A stretch of 64,000 nt of DNA, from assembly GCF_001899075.1 (NCBI RefSeq), contig NZ_MKVA01000009.1:1-64000 (forward strand), in the 5' to 3' direction. Below the pieces are notes generated by a model. It saw only the letters and a list, made by a program, of their open reading frames with translations. It was not told where the DNA came from and made no database searches. Below, in pieces: positions 48,592 to 59,037 of the stretch. The stretch comes from Devosia sp. 67-54. GTDB taxonomy: Bacteria > Pseudomonadota > Alphaproteobacteria > Rhizobiales > Devosiaceae. Numbering within the stretch: position 1 is the stretch's first letter; each line of letters opens with the position of its first letter. The translations under genes and the position numbers were made by a program.

Positions 48592-49911
48592 ATGGCCCAG
48601 GATGCGCTTGGCAACGCAGTGAGCAGCGGTGACGCCACGACGCTGCACGGCATCGACGATTTCGTCACCGGCTTCCTCGCCTACGAGACCAGGGCCACCA
48701 ACGTGCTGGCCGCCGCCGACGCCGATGCGGAGTCGGTGCTCGCCAACATCTATGCCGGCTTCACCTGGATGTTCCTCGAGGCCGCCGGGGCGGAAGCGCG
48801 TGCGCAGCTCTATCTCGACCGCGCCCGCAGCGCCGCGGCGGCGGCCAATCCGCGCGAGGCGCTGCTGCTGCGCCAGCTCGAGCGCTGGATCGCCGGCGAC
48901 ATCCCCGCCGTGCAGGCCATCGGCGAAACCATCGTCGATGCCTTCCCGCGCGACCTCGCGTCGGTGAAGCTGCACCAATATTTCAGCTTCAATCGCGGCG
49001 ACGCGCCCGCCATGCTGGCCATCGCGCAGAGGGCCGAGGCGGCCAATTCCGACAGCCCCCACCTCTACGGCATGCTGGCCTTCGGCTACGAGCAGACGCA
49101 TCAGCTTGCCGACGCCGAGCGTGCCGCCCGCCGCGCCCTCGAGATCAAGCAGAAGGAGCCATGGGCCCACCACGCGCTGGCGCATGTGATGCTCTCGACC
49201 GGCCGCGTGCGCGAGGGCGTCGACTTCCTCGGCGAGGCGCAGCGCACCTGGGTCGACCTCAACAGCTTCATGTACACCCACAATTGGTGGCACAAGGCGC
49301 TGTTCCACATCTCGCTGGGCGACACCGCCGCGGTGTTCGACGCCTACGACAACCATGTGTGGGGCATCGAGCCGACCTATTCGCAGGACCAGGTCGGCGC
49401 GGTATCGCTGCTTGCCCGCATGGAGATCGCCGGCCTCGACGTCGGCGACCGCTGGCAGCAACTGGCGCAATATCTGAAGCCTCGTGCACAGGACGTCATC
49501 CAGCCGTTCCTGACGCTGCAATATCTCTATGGCCTCGCCCGCGCCGACTATGCCGAGGCCGACGCGCTCCTCGCCGCCGTCGAGGAGAAGGCCCGCACGT
49601 CGGACGCCTTCGACCGCCTGGTCTGGCGCGAGGTGGCGCTGCCCGCCGCGCGCGGCGTCTATGCCCATGCGAAGCGCGACTGGGCCATCGCCGCACGCAA
49701 CCTCGCCGTTGCCAATCCGCGGATGACCGAGATCGGCGGCAGCCACGCCCAGCGCGACCTGTTCGGACAGCTCCTGCTCGACGCCCATCTCAAGCTGGGC
49801 AATTGGCGTGTCGCTGCCGACATGCTGGAAATGCGCCGCATCTGGGACCCCGACGGCGTGCCTCTCAACCGTGACCTCGCTCTCGTCCGCTCACACCTGG
49901 CGCTTACATGA
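48592..49911 (+). CDS. TTC38-like tetratricopeptide repeat protein
   Basis: A 439-residue all-helical protein. The segment MYTHNWWHKALFHISLGD followed by YDNHVWG is the signature of the tetratricopeptide repeat 38 family shared with animals; TPR units cover about residues 80-420. No signal peptide or catalytic motif is seen. Function is unknown; a scaffold or regulatory role for the neighbouring enzymes is possible. It overlaps the P1-peptidase gene by 4 bases, so is translated with it. Confidence 0.85.
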   Translation: MAQDALGNAVSSGDATTLHGIDDFVTGFLAYETRATNVLAAADADAESVLANIYAGFTWMFLEAAGAEARAQLYLDRARSAAAAANPREALLLRQLERWIAGDIPAVQAIGETIVDAFPRDLASVKLHQYFSFNRGDAPAMLAIAQRAEAANSDSPHLYGMLAFGYEQTHQLADAERAARRALEIKQKEPWAHHALAHVMLSTGRVREGVDFLGEAQRTWVDLNSFMYTHNWWHKALFHISLGDTAAVFDAYDNHVWGIEPTYSQDQVGAVSLLARMEIAGLDVGDRWQQLAQYLKPRAQDVIQPFLTLQYLYGLARADYAEADALLAAVEEKARTSDAFDRLVWREVALPAARGVYAHAKRDWAIAARNLAVANPRMTEIGGSHAQRDLFGQLLLDAHLKLGNWRVAADMLEMRRIWDPDGVPLNRDLALVRSHLALT

Positions 49912-50918
49912 AACCTGGCCCCCGCAATCTCATCACCGATGTCGCCGGCCTTCGCGTCGGCAATGCCGAAGACCACACCATCAAGACCGGCACCACGGTG
50001 CTCGTCGCCGACCGGCCGTTCCGCGCCTCCGTCGACGTGATGGGGGGCTCGCCCGGCTCGCGCGAGACCGATCTGCTCTCGCCCGACAAGCTGGTCGATC
50101 AGGTCGATGCGCTCGTCCTCTCCGGCGGCTCGGCCTTCGGCCTCGACGCCGCTTCGGGCGTCGCCGATGGCCTGCGCGCCCAGGGCCGCGGCTTTGCGGT
50201 GGGGCCGGTGACCGTGCCCATCGTGCCGGGCGCCATCCTGTTCGACCTGATCAATGGCGGCGACAAGAGCTGGAACGAGAATCCATACCGCAACCTCGGC
50301 CGGCGCGCGCTCGAAGCCGCCGCCGAAGATTTCGCCCTCGGAACCGCCGGCTGCGGCGTCGGCGCCACGACCGCCGGGCTCAAGGGCGGCCTCGGCTCCG
50401 CGTCGCTGCTGCTGCCCAGCGGCTTCACCGTGGCCGCTCTGGTAGGCGCGAATCCTACCGGCGGCGTCGTCGCTGGCGATGCCGGCCATTTCTGGGCCGG
50501 CGCGTTCGAGATCGGCGACGAATTCGGTGGTCTCGGCCCCTCCCCGCAGCGTGTCTCGCTGGTCGACGCCGGGCGCACCAAGCGCGAATACATGACCGAG
50601 ATGTCCAACACCACCATCGCTATCGTCGCCACCGACGCCGATCTCAGCAAGGCGCAGCTCAAGCGCCTGTCGGTGGCAGCGCAGGATGGCATGGCGCGCG
50701 CCATCAGCCCGTCGCATTCCCCAGTCGACGGCGACATCGTGTTCTCGGTCTCGACGGGCAGCCGGCCGATCAGCGAGCCGATCTACGACATGATCGCGCT
50801 TGGCCACGCGGCGGCGGTCTGCCTCAGCCGCGCCATCGCGCGCGCCGTCTATTTCGCGACGCCGGCGCCCGGCGATCACTTCCCGACCTGGCAGCAGAAA
50901 TGGGGGAAGCGCGACTAG
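49908..50918 (+). CDS. P1/S58-family aminopeptidase (DmpA-like, self-processing)
   Basis: A 336-residue N-terminal-nucleophile-like hydrolase. It begins NLITDVAGLRVGN and has VLSGGSAFGLDAASGV, both typical. The autocleavage site appears to be in MSNTTIAIVATDADLS, where the Thr after Asn would become the nucleophile of the beta chain; DmpA has Ser there and many homologues Thr. Such enzymes hydrolyse N-terminal L-amino acids, D-amino-acid esters or beta-peptides. Its stop codon shares a CTAG with the convergent VanZ-like gene. Confidence 0.88.
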   Translation: MKPGPRNLITDVAGLRVGNAEDHTIKTGTTVLVADRPFRASVDVMGGSPGSRETDLLSPDKLVDQVDALVLSGGSAFGLDAASGVADGLRAQGRGFAVGPVTVPIVPGAILFDLINGGDKSWNENPYRNLGRRALEAAAEDFALGTAGCGVGATTAGLKGGLGSASLLLPSGFTVAALVGANPTGGVVAGDAGHFWAGAFEIGDEFGGLGPSPQRVSLVDAGRTKREYMTEMSNTTIAIVATDADLSKAQLKRLSVAAQDGMARAISPSHSPVDGDIVFSVSTGSRPISEPIYDMIALGHAAAVCLSRAIARAVYFATPAPGDHFPTWQQKWGKRD

Positions 50919-51262
50919 CGCGGCCCAGGCCTCAGGCGCGTCAGCACGGCGCCGATGGCGAGGCCGACGACGCCGCCAGCCACCTTCACTCCAAGATCGA
51001 GCCAGCGGCCATGCCGGCTCGGCTCGAACACCTGCGTCAGCTCAAGCAGCGCCGTCGCTCCCACCAGCAGCAGGCCGACCAGCAATATGTGCCGTGGATA
51101 GGCCAGCGCGAACACGATGCCGATCAGCAACAGCGCCAGGGCCCGCTCAAGTTGCGTCGGCAACGGCGAGATCGGCCGCCAGCCGATGGGGCCGATGGTC
51201 ACCACCACCAGCGCGGCCAGCAGCAGCCAGGCGAGGATTTTGAGCAGGAGCGACAGCGACAC
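50915..51262 (-). CDS. VanZ-like small membrane protein
   Basis: A 115-residue protein with three to four hydrophobic helices (residues 5-25, 39-54, 58-73, 91-107). PIGWRPISPLPTQLERALAL and LLELTQVFEPSRHGRWLDLGVK, a long loop with the E-x-x-Q and RxxxxxD pattern, match the VanZ-like family. VanZ-like proteins often accompany polysaccharide genes; here it diverges from the Wza-like gene across 150 bases. Function otherwise unknown. Confidence 0.78.
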   Translation of the reverse strand: MSLSLLLKILAWLLLAALVVVTIGPIGWRPISPLPTQLERALALLLIGIVFALAYPRHILLVGLLLVGATALLELTQVFEPSRHGRWLDLGVKVAGGVVGLAIGAVLTRLRPGPR

Positions 51263-51314
51263 GATGGGAGCCGGGGTTGGACTGGAGGGACCTACCCTAT
51301 CAGGGTAAGCGGCT

Positions 51315-51364
51315 GGTTAAGCGGCGCTCGCAGGCTGCACCTGCCTTCAAGCAATATTAACCAT
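51315..51364. promoter_or_regulatory. CtrA half-sites upstream of the Wza-like gene
   Basis: TTAACCAT at 51357-51364 is the extended CtrA half-site, and GGTTAA at 51315-51320 is the complement of another TTAACC. They lie 49-98 bases before the Wza-like start codon. Half-sites alone are weak evidence. Confidence 0.35.
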
Positions 51365-51412
51365 GCTGGCGCACCTTTGAGCCAGTTGTGTATTGCGTCC
51401 CGTGGTTGTGTC

Positions 51413-51964
51413 ATGCGTTGGTCCGTGCTGTTCGTCGCCCTGGCGGCGCTTTCGCTTGCTGGCTGTGCCGTCAACCGGATGCCGGACAGCAGCCTTTCCG
51501 CCCCGACCGAATACACCCTCGACACCGGCGATATCCTGCGCGTCACCGTCTATGGCGACGCCACGCTGAGCACCACCTACACCGTCACCGACAAGGGTAC
51601 CATCAGCCTGCCGCTGGCCGGCTCGATCAATGTGCGCGGCCGCACCATCACCAGCACCGAGCAGATGATCACCCGGCTGCTTGCCGACGGCTACATGATC
51701 AGCCCAAAAGTGTCGGTGGAGATCAGCACCTACCGTCCCTTCTTCATCGACGGGGCCGTCGTCAGTGGCGGCCAGTTCCCCTATGTCTGGGGCATGACCG
51801 CCCGCGCGGCCGTGGCCACCGCCGGCGGTTTCAAGGACTTCGCCGATCGCGGCCACGTCACCATCTATCGCAAGCTGGGTGCGCAAACGGCAAAGCTGTC
51901 GGTGCCGCTGGACACGCCGATCCGCCCCGGCGACAGCCTCGTCATCGATGACCGCTGGTTCTGA
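51413..51964 (+). CDS. Short Wza/GumB-type polysaccharide export lipoprotein
   Basis: A 183-residue protein. The lipoprotein signal ends in the lipobox LAGC (Cys18). A polysaccharide-export (Poly_export) domain follows: YTLDTGDILRVTVYGD, DKGTISLPLAGSINVRGRT, then one SLBB-like domain from STYRPFFIDGAVVSGGQFPY to the end (RPGDSLVIDDRWF). It should form the outer-membrane or periplasmic outlet for a polymer. It is much shorter than Wza (about 380 aa), like short export proteins of rhizobial and holdfast loci. It is the one export component absent from the 16-29.5 kb locus and so probably serves it. Confidence 0.88.
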   Translation: MRWSVLFVALAALSLAGCAVNRMPDSSLSAPTEYTLDTGDILRVTVYGDATLSTTYTVTDKGTISLPLAGSINVRGRTITSTEQMITRLLADGYMISPKVSVEISTYRPFFIDGAVVSGGQFPYVWGMTARAAVATAGGFKDFADRGHVTIYRKLGAQTAKLSVPLDTPIRPGDSLVIDDRWF

Positions 51965-51978
51965 CCGATCGCGGCGCG

Positions 51979-54212
<2,234 letters not shown>

Positions 54213-54221
54213 GCCATCGCC

Positions 54222-54836
54222 TCAGATGTCGAAGAACACTGTTTCATCCGGCCCCTGCAGGTGGATGTCGAAGCGATAGCTGTCCCCGGTTCGCGTCCCG
54301 ATCAGCGTCGGCACGCGCGTCCGGTGTTCGATCCGCAACAGGATCGGATCGGCGGCATTGGCCTCCGCTTCGTCGGAAAAGTACATGCGCGTGTTGAGTC
54401 CCAGATTGATGCCACGCGCCACGATCCATAGGCTCACATGCGGCCCCTGCAATCGCCCGTCGGGAAACGGCACCCGGCCCGGCTTGATGGTCTCGAAGCG
54501 ATAGAGGCCGCTCTGCGGATCGGCCGCCGCCCGCCCCCAGCCGGCGAAATTGGGGTCGGCGGTTCCGCGCGTCTCCGACGGGCTGGGATAGAGCCCCGCG
54601 GCATCGGCCTGCCAGATCTCGATGACGCAGTCGCGCAGCGGCTCGCCGGTGCCGTCGAACACGTGCCCCTCGATGGCGATGCGCTGGCCCTTGGCCTTGT
54701 CGTTGAGCATCCGCCCGCCGAGGTCTTCGGCATGCGCCCCGTGGATGCCGACGAAGTTCGGCATCAGTCCGATATGGACATACGGCCCCGCGGTCTGCGA
54801 CGGCGTCTCCTTGAGCGTGTCGAGCGCCTGCGGCAT
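54222..54836 (-). CDS. pcaG: Protocatechuate 3,4-dioxygenase alpha subunit
   Basis: A 204-residue subunit starting MPQALDTLKETPSQTAGPYV. It has the intradiol dioxygenase fold (CVIEIWQADAAGLYPSP, FAGWGRAAAD, GPHVSLWIVARG) but not the iron-ligand histidine pair, as expected for alpha. It pairs with PcaH to cleave protocatechuate. Its ATG shares a base with the pcaH stop codon (TGATG). Confidence 0.95.
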   Translation of the reverse strand: MPQALDTLKETPSQTAGPYVHIGLMPNFVGIHGAHAEDLGGRMLNDKAKGQRIAIEGHVFDGTGEPLRDCVIEIWQADAAGLYPSPSETRGTADPNFAGWGRAAADPQSGLYRFETIKPGRVPFPDGRLQGPHVSLWIVARGINLGLNTRMYFSDEAEANAADPILLRIEHRTRVPTLIGTRTGDSYRFDIHLQGPDETVFFDI

Positions 54837-55585
54837 CAATTGCCCTCCAGCCGGTTCTCGAACATGGTCGAGCGTCGTCCGCGCAGCACGATGTCGAATT
54901 TGTACGCGGTCGCATCCATGGGAATGGTGCGCGCCATGTCGAGCGGAGCAATCAGTTGCTCCACCGCGCGCCGGTCGCTGAGGCCGCCGGTCATCGGGTC
55001 GAGTTTGATCAGCGGGTCGCCCTCGAAATACATCTGCGTGATCAGCCGCTGCGCGAAGCCCGAGCCGAAGATCGCGAAATGAATATGCGCCGGCCGCCAG
55101 TCGTTGACGCCGTTCGGCCACGGATAGGCGCCCGGCTTGATGGTGCGGAACGCATAGCTGCCATCCTCGCCCGACAGGGCCCGCCCGCAGCCGCCGAAAT
55201 TCGGATCGAGCGGCGCCAGATACCCGTCCTTCTTGTGCCGGTAACGCCCCGCCGCGTTGGCCTGCCAGAACTCGATCAGCACGCCCGGCACCGGCCTTCC
55301 ACGCTCATCGAGCACGCGACCGTGCACGATGATGCGCGGTCCCTGCGCACTCTCGCCGGGCTTGGCGAAATTGTGGATCAAATCGTTGTCGAGCTCGCCG
55401 ATGATGTTCGGCCCGAACACCGGCCCGGTCATTTCCGACATCGTGTTGGAGAACGAGATCGGCGCGCGCTGCGGCGAGCGCAGCACGGTGGTCTTGTAGG
55501 CCGGGGTCAGCGCCGGCGGATGCCATAGCCGGTCGCGCGGATAGAACGGCCCGGTCTCGGGCGCTTCGTTGCTCCGCCCGCTCAT
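54836..55585 (-). CDS. pcaH: Protocatechuate 3,4-dioxygenase beta subunit
   Basis: A 249-residue catalytic subunit. The four Fe(III) ligands are visible with the family spacing: Tyr115 (GRYRHKKDGY), Tyr154 (GAYPWPNG), His167 and His169 (PAHIHF). It opens the protocatechuate ring to 3-carboxy-cis,cis-muconate. Start overlaps pcaC stop by 4 bases. Confidence 0.97.
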   Translation of the reverse strand: MSGRSNEAPETGPFYPRDRLWHPPALTPAYKTTVLRSPQRAPISFSNTMSEMTGPVFGPNIIGELDNDLIHNFAKPGESAQGPRIIVHGRVLDERGRPVPGVLIEFWQANAAGRYRHKKDGYLAPLDPNFGGCGRALSGEDGSYAFRTIKPGAYPWPNGVNDWRPAHIHFAIFGSGFAQRLITQMYFEGDPLIKLDPMTGGLSDRRAVEQLIAPLDMARTIPMDATAYKFDIVLRGRRSTMFENRLEGN

Positions 55586-55986
55586 TCGCCCTTCCCCGCC
55601 GCGATGTCGGCGAACACCTGCTTGGCCACCCGGAACGCCGTATTGGCCGTCGGCACGCCGGCATAGATGGCGACATGCAACAGCGCTTCGCGTACGTCCG
55701 CTTCGGTGGCGCCGGTGCGCGCCGTCGCCCTGATATGCATCGCCAATTCGTCGGTATGCCCCAGCGCGGCCAGCAGCGCGATGGTGACGATCGAGCGCTC
55801 GCGCTTGCTCCATTCGTTGCGCGACCACAGATGCCCCCACGCCGCCTCGGTGATCAGCGCCTGGAACGGCTCGTCGAATTCGGTCGTCGCCGCTTCGACC
55901 CGTTCGACATAAGCATCGCTGAGGACGGCTCGTCGGGTTTCCAGTCCCTGCCGGAGACGCGGCGATTTGAGATCAGTGACTGACAT
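55582..55986 (-). CDS. pcaC: 4-carboxymuconolactone decarboxylase
   Basis: A 134-residue CMD-family protein (AhpD-like helical fold), with EAAWGHLWSRNEWSKRERS, LAALGHTDELAMHI and LLHVAIYAGVPTANTAF. It decarboxylates gamma-carboxymuconolactone to beta-ketoadipate enol-lactone. It overlaps pcaD by 14 bases. It is a free-standing protein here, not the PcaDC fusion found in some bacteria. Confidence 0.96.
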   Translation of the reverse strand: MSVTDLKSPRLRQGLETRRAVLSDAYVERVEAATTEFDEPFQALITEAAWGHLWSRNEWSKRERSIVTIALLAALGHTDELAMHIRATARTGATEADVREALLHVAIYAGVPTANTAFRVAKQVFADIAAGKGE

Positions 55987-56791
55987 GAGAACCCGTCTCC
56001 GTTGCGACGAAGGACATGAAACTACGCGTGATGGCGGCCAGGGTGTCCGGCTGCTCGATCGAAGGAAGATGCCCGCAGGCCTTGATCAGTTCGAACCGCG
56101 CCCGCGGGATGGACCGCGCGAAATCGGCCACTGCCGCGGCCGGCGTCGAGCCGTCCTCGTCGCCGACGACGCAGATCGTCGGCACCCGGATCCGCGGCGC
56201 CAGTGCGCTGAGGTCGGCATCGCGCAGCGCCACGCAGGTCGCGAGATATCCCTCGACCGCCTGCCGTTCGAACATGGTGCGATAGCCGGCATAGTCGGGA
56301 TTGTCCGGCACGCGGAACGCCGCCGTGAACCAGCGCGAGAGAATGCCATCGGCCACCGCCACGAGGCCCTCTGCCTCGATCCGGCCGATGCGTGCCGCCC
56401 AGAACGCGGCATCGCCGATCTTTCCCAGCGTGTCGCACAGCATCAGCGCCTCGACCAGATCGGGGCGCGAGGCATAAAGCTGCTGCGCCACCAGTCCACC
56501 CACCGACACGCCGCAGATGATGGCGCGGCCGATCCCGAGATGCCCGAGCAGCGCCGCCAGGTCGTCCGCCAGCAGCGCGATCGAATACGGCGTGCGCCCC
56601 ACTTCGCTCAACCCGTGCCCGCGCATGTCGTAGGCGACAATGGTCACCTCGCCGGCAAGCCGCACCACCAGGTCACGCCAGATCCGGAAATCCGTCCCCA
56701 GCGAATTCACGAGCACCAGCGTCGGCCGGCCCTTGGGCCCGCCGATCACCTGATGGTGCATCGTGACGTCGTTGAGGCGCGCGAACTGCAT
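55973..56791 (-). CDS. pcaD: 3-oxoadipate enol-lactonase
   Basis: A 272-residue alpha/beta hydrolase with oxyanion region LVNSLGTDFRIW, nucleophile elbow CGVSVGGLVAQ and catalytic His in CGHLPSIEQP. It hydrolyses the enol-lactone to beta-ketoadipate. The next enzymes (PcaIJ, PcaF) are not in this window. Its ATG shares a base with the stop of the aldehyde dehydrogenase gene. Confidence 0.95.
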   Translation of the reverse strand: MQFARLNDVTMHHQVIGGPKGRPTLVLVNSLGTDFRIWRDLVVRLAGEVTIVAYDMRGHGLSEVGRTPYSIALLADDLAALLGHLGIGRAIICGVSVGGLVAQQLYASRPDLVEALMLCDTLGKIGDAAFWAARIGRIEAEGLVAVADGILSRWFTAAFRVPDNPDYAGYRTMFERQAVEGYLATCVALRDADLSALAPRIRVPTICVVGDEDGSTPAAAVADFARSIPRARFELIKACGHLPSIEQPDTLAAITRSFMSFVATETGSHVSH

Positions 56792-58239
56792 CAGAACGGA
56801 TAGCCCTGCTTGGGATCCTCGATGGTGATCCAGCGCAGATCGGTGAACTCGTTGATCGCCGCCTTGCCGCCGAAGCGACCGAAGCCCGATCCCTTGACGC
56901 CGCCGAACGGCATCTGCGCCTCGTCGTTCACCGTCGGCCCGTTGATGTGACAGATGCCGGCCTCGATCTGCGCCGCGACCCGCAGCGCCCGCTGGATGTC
57001 GCGGCTGAACACCGCCGACGACAGGCCGTACTCGGTGTCGTTGGCGACGCGGATCGCCTCTGCCTCGCCCTTGACGCGGATCACCGACTTGACCGGCCCG
57101 AACGACTCCTCCGTATAGAGGCGCATCCCCGGCCCGACATTGTCGAGCACCGTCGCCTCCACCACCGTGCCGGTGCGCTTGCCGCCCGCCTTGAGCTTGG
57201 CGCCCTTGGCCGTCGCGTCGGCGATCAGCGCCTCCATCTTTTCGGCCGATTGCGTGCTGATCAGCGAGCCCAGCACCACATGCCCGCGCGGATCGCCCGC
57301 CGGCAATTGCGCCGCGCGCGCCGCAAGCTTGTCGACGAACGCGTCGGCGATCGTGTCGTCGACGATGATGCGTTCGGTCGACATGCAGATCTGGCCCTGA
57401 TGCATGAACGCGCCGAAGATCGCCGCATTCACCGCGCCGTCGAGGTCGGCGTCGTCCAGCACCACCAGCGGCGCCTTGCCGCCGAGCTCGAGCAGCGCCG
57501 GCTTCAGGTGCTTGCCAGCAAGCTCGCCGATGCGCCGGCCGACCCCGGTCGAGCCGGTGAAGTTCACGCGCCGCACCGCCGGATGCGCGATCAGCGCTTC
57601 GACCACGGCGGCAGCGTCCTTGGGATCGTTGCTGATGACGTTGACCACGCCTTTGGGCATGCCGGCATCGGCGAGGCACTGCCCGATCAGCCGATGGATG
57701 CCGGGGCAGCTCTCGGACGCCTTCAGCACCACCGTGTTGCCGCAGGCGAGCGGCATGGCGATGGCGCGGGTGCCCAGGATCACCGGCGCGTTCCATGGCG
57801 CGATGCCCAGCACCACGCCGGCCGGCTGCCGGATGCCCATGGCCAGGGTGATGCCCGGATTGTTGGACGGGATCACCTCGCCGGCGATCTGCGTCGTCAT
57901 CGCCCCGGCCTCGCGCAGCATGTTGGCCGCCAGCATGACGTTGAAGCCGGCCCATGGCGCCGTGCCGCCGGTTTCCTCGATCATCAGCCGCGTGAACTCG
58001 TCGACACGGCTGTCCATGATGTCGGCCGCCTTCATCAGCAACGCGCGGCGCTCACCGGGTCCGGTCTTGCTCCAGCTCTTGAACGCCGCCGCGGCCGCCT
58101 CGACCGCCGCGATGGCATCGGCGACGCCCGCCGCCGCAGCCCGGGTCGCGAGCTTGCCCGTATAGGGATCGTTGCGGTCATAGGTCGCTCCGCTCTGCGC
58201 CTGCCGCTCCTCGCCATCGATCAGAAACCCGATGTCCAT
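56791..58239 (-). CDS. Aromatic aldehyde dehydrogenase-like (vanillin/salicylaldehyde type)
   Basis: A 482-residue ALDH with Glu251 in LLELGGKAP and Cys285 in HQGQICMSTERI; GQICMSTER is typical of vanillin/salicylaldehyde dehydrogenases. It probably oxidises an aromatic aldehyde (4-hydroxybenzaldehyde, vanillin or protocatechualdehyde) to the acid that enters the pca route; the exact substrate is inferred from neighbours. It begins 9 bases after the SDR gene and is fused translationally to pcaD. Confidence 0.88.
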   Translation of the reverse strand: MDIGFLIDGEERQAQSGATYDRNDPYTGKLATRAAAAGVADAIAAVEAAAAAFKSWSKTGPGERRALLMKAADIMDSRVDEFTRLMIEETGGTAPWAGFNVMLAANMLREAGAMTTQIAGEVIPSNNPGITLAMGIRQPAGVVLGIAPWNAPVILGTRAIAMPLACGNTVVLKASESCPGIHRLIGQCLADAGMPKGVVNVISNDPKDAAAVVEALIAHPAVRRVNFTGSTGVGRRIGELAGKHLKPALLELGGKAPLVVLDDADLDGAVNAAIFGAFMHQGQICMSTERIIVDDTIADAFVDKLAARAAQLPAGDPRGHVVLGSLISTQSAEKMEALIADATAKGAKLKAGGKRTGTVVEATVLDNVGPGMRLYTEESFGPVKSVIRVKGEAEAIRVANDTEYGLSSAVFSRDIQRALRVAAQIEAGICHINGPTVNDEAQMPFGGVKGSGFGRFGGKAAINEFTDLRWITIEDPKQGYPF

Positions 58240-58248
58240 CTCGCTCTC

Positions 58249-59037
58249 CTAAAATCCCAGCATCTGTGCATTGACCGCAGCTTCGAGGCCGCCATCGGCG
58301 GCGACGTTGCTGCCATTGATCCAGCGCGCGCCATCCGAACACAGGAACGCGATCACCGGCGCGATGTCGGAGGGCGTGCCGGCGCGCCCCACCGCGGCGA
58401 TGTCGGCATCGACCCGCTGGTCGCCGAACACCTGCCGGAACTGCCCCAGGATCGGCGTTTCGACCGGACCCGGGCTGACCGATACTACCCGCACGCCGCG
58501 ATCCTTGAAGGCCGCATCATGCGCCGCGAGCTGCGTCCATGGCAGCAGCAATTCCTTGCTCAGCGGATAGGCTTCGGCATCGGTCGCACCATGCTCCTTG
58601 AGCACGGCGGCGACATCGGGGAAACCGGCGACCGCTACCATCGAGCGCGCCCGGTTGAGATTGGCGCGCCAGCCATAGCCGGCGATCGAAGCGACATTGA
58701 CCACCACGCCCCCGGGGCGGATGTGCTGCGCCGCCGCCTCGCTCAGCGCCCGCAGCCCGTAGAAATTGACCGCCACCGCCGGTGCCGCGCCGCTGGCGCT
58801 CGACAGGCCGGCGACATTGCACAGCGCATCGAACCGCCCGGGCAGGTGCCGCGCGATTTCGGCGACGCCCGCGGCGGTCGACAGATCGCCATGGATGAAG
58901 CCGCTGAGCGGCGCCCGCCCCTCCTTGAGGTCAACGCCGATCACCTCAGCCCCGAGCTGGGCGCAGAGTTCGGCCGTGCGCGCACCGATGCCCGAGGCCG
59001 CGCCGGTGATGACGATGCTTTTGCCCAGCAGCATCAT
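58249..59037 (-). CDS. SDR, coniferyl-alcohol dehydrogenase-like
   Basis: A 262-residue SDR: cofactor loop ITGAASGIGAR, catalytic Ser117, and Tyr157/Lys161 in YPLSK. The unusual segment GYGWRANLNRA before a long insertion before the Tyr matches proteins annotated as coniferyl-alcohol dehydrogenase or 3-alpha-hydroxysteroid dehydrogenase. Next to an aromatic aldehyde dehydrogenase it likely oxidises an aromatic alcohol. Starts with two consecutive ATG codons overlapping the LivM-type gene stop. Confidence 0.85.
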   Translation of the reverse strand: MMLLGKSIVITGAASGIGARTAELCAQLGAEVIGVDLKEGRAPLSGFIHGDLSTAAGVAEIARHLPGRFDALCNVAGLSSASGAAPAVAVNFYGLRALSEAAAQHIRPGGVVVNVASIAGYGWRANLNRARSMVAVAGFPDVAAVLKEHGATDAEAYPLSKELLLPWTQLAAHDAAFKDRGVRVVSVSPGPVETPILGQFRQVFGDQRVDADIAAVGRAGTPSDIAPVIAFLCSDGARWINGSNVAADGGLEAAVNAQMLGF

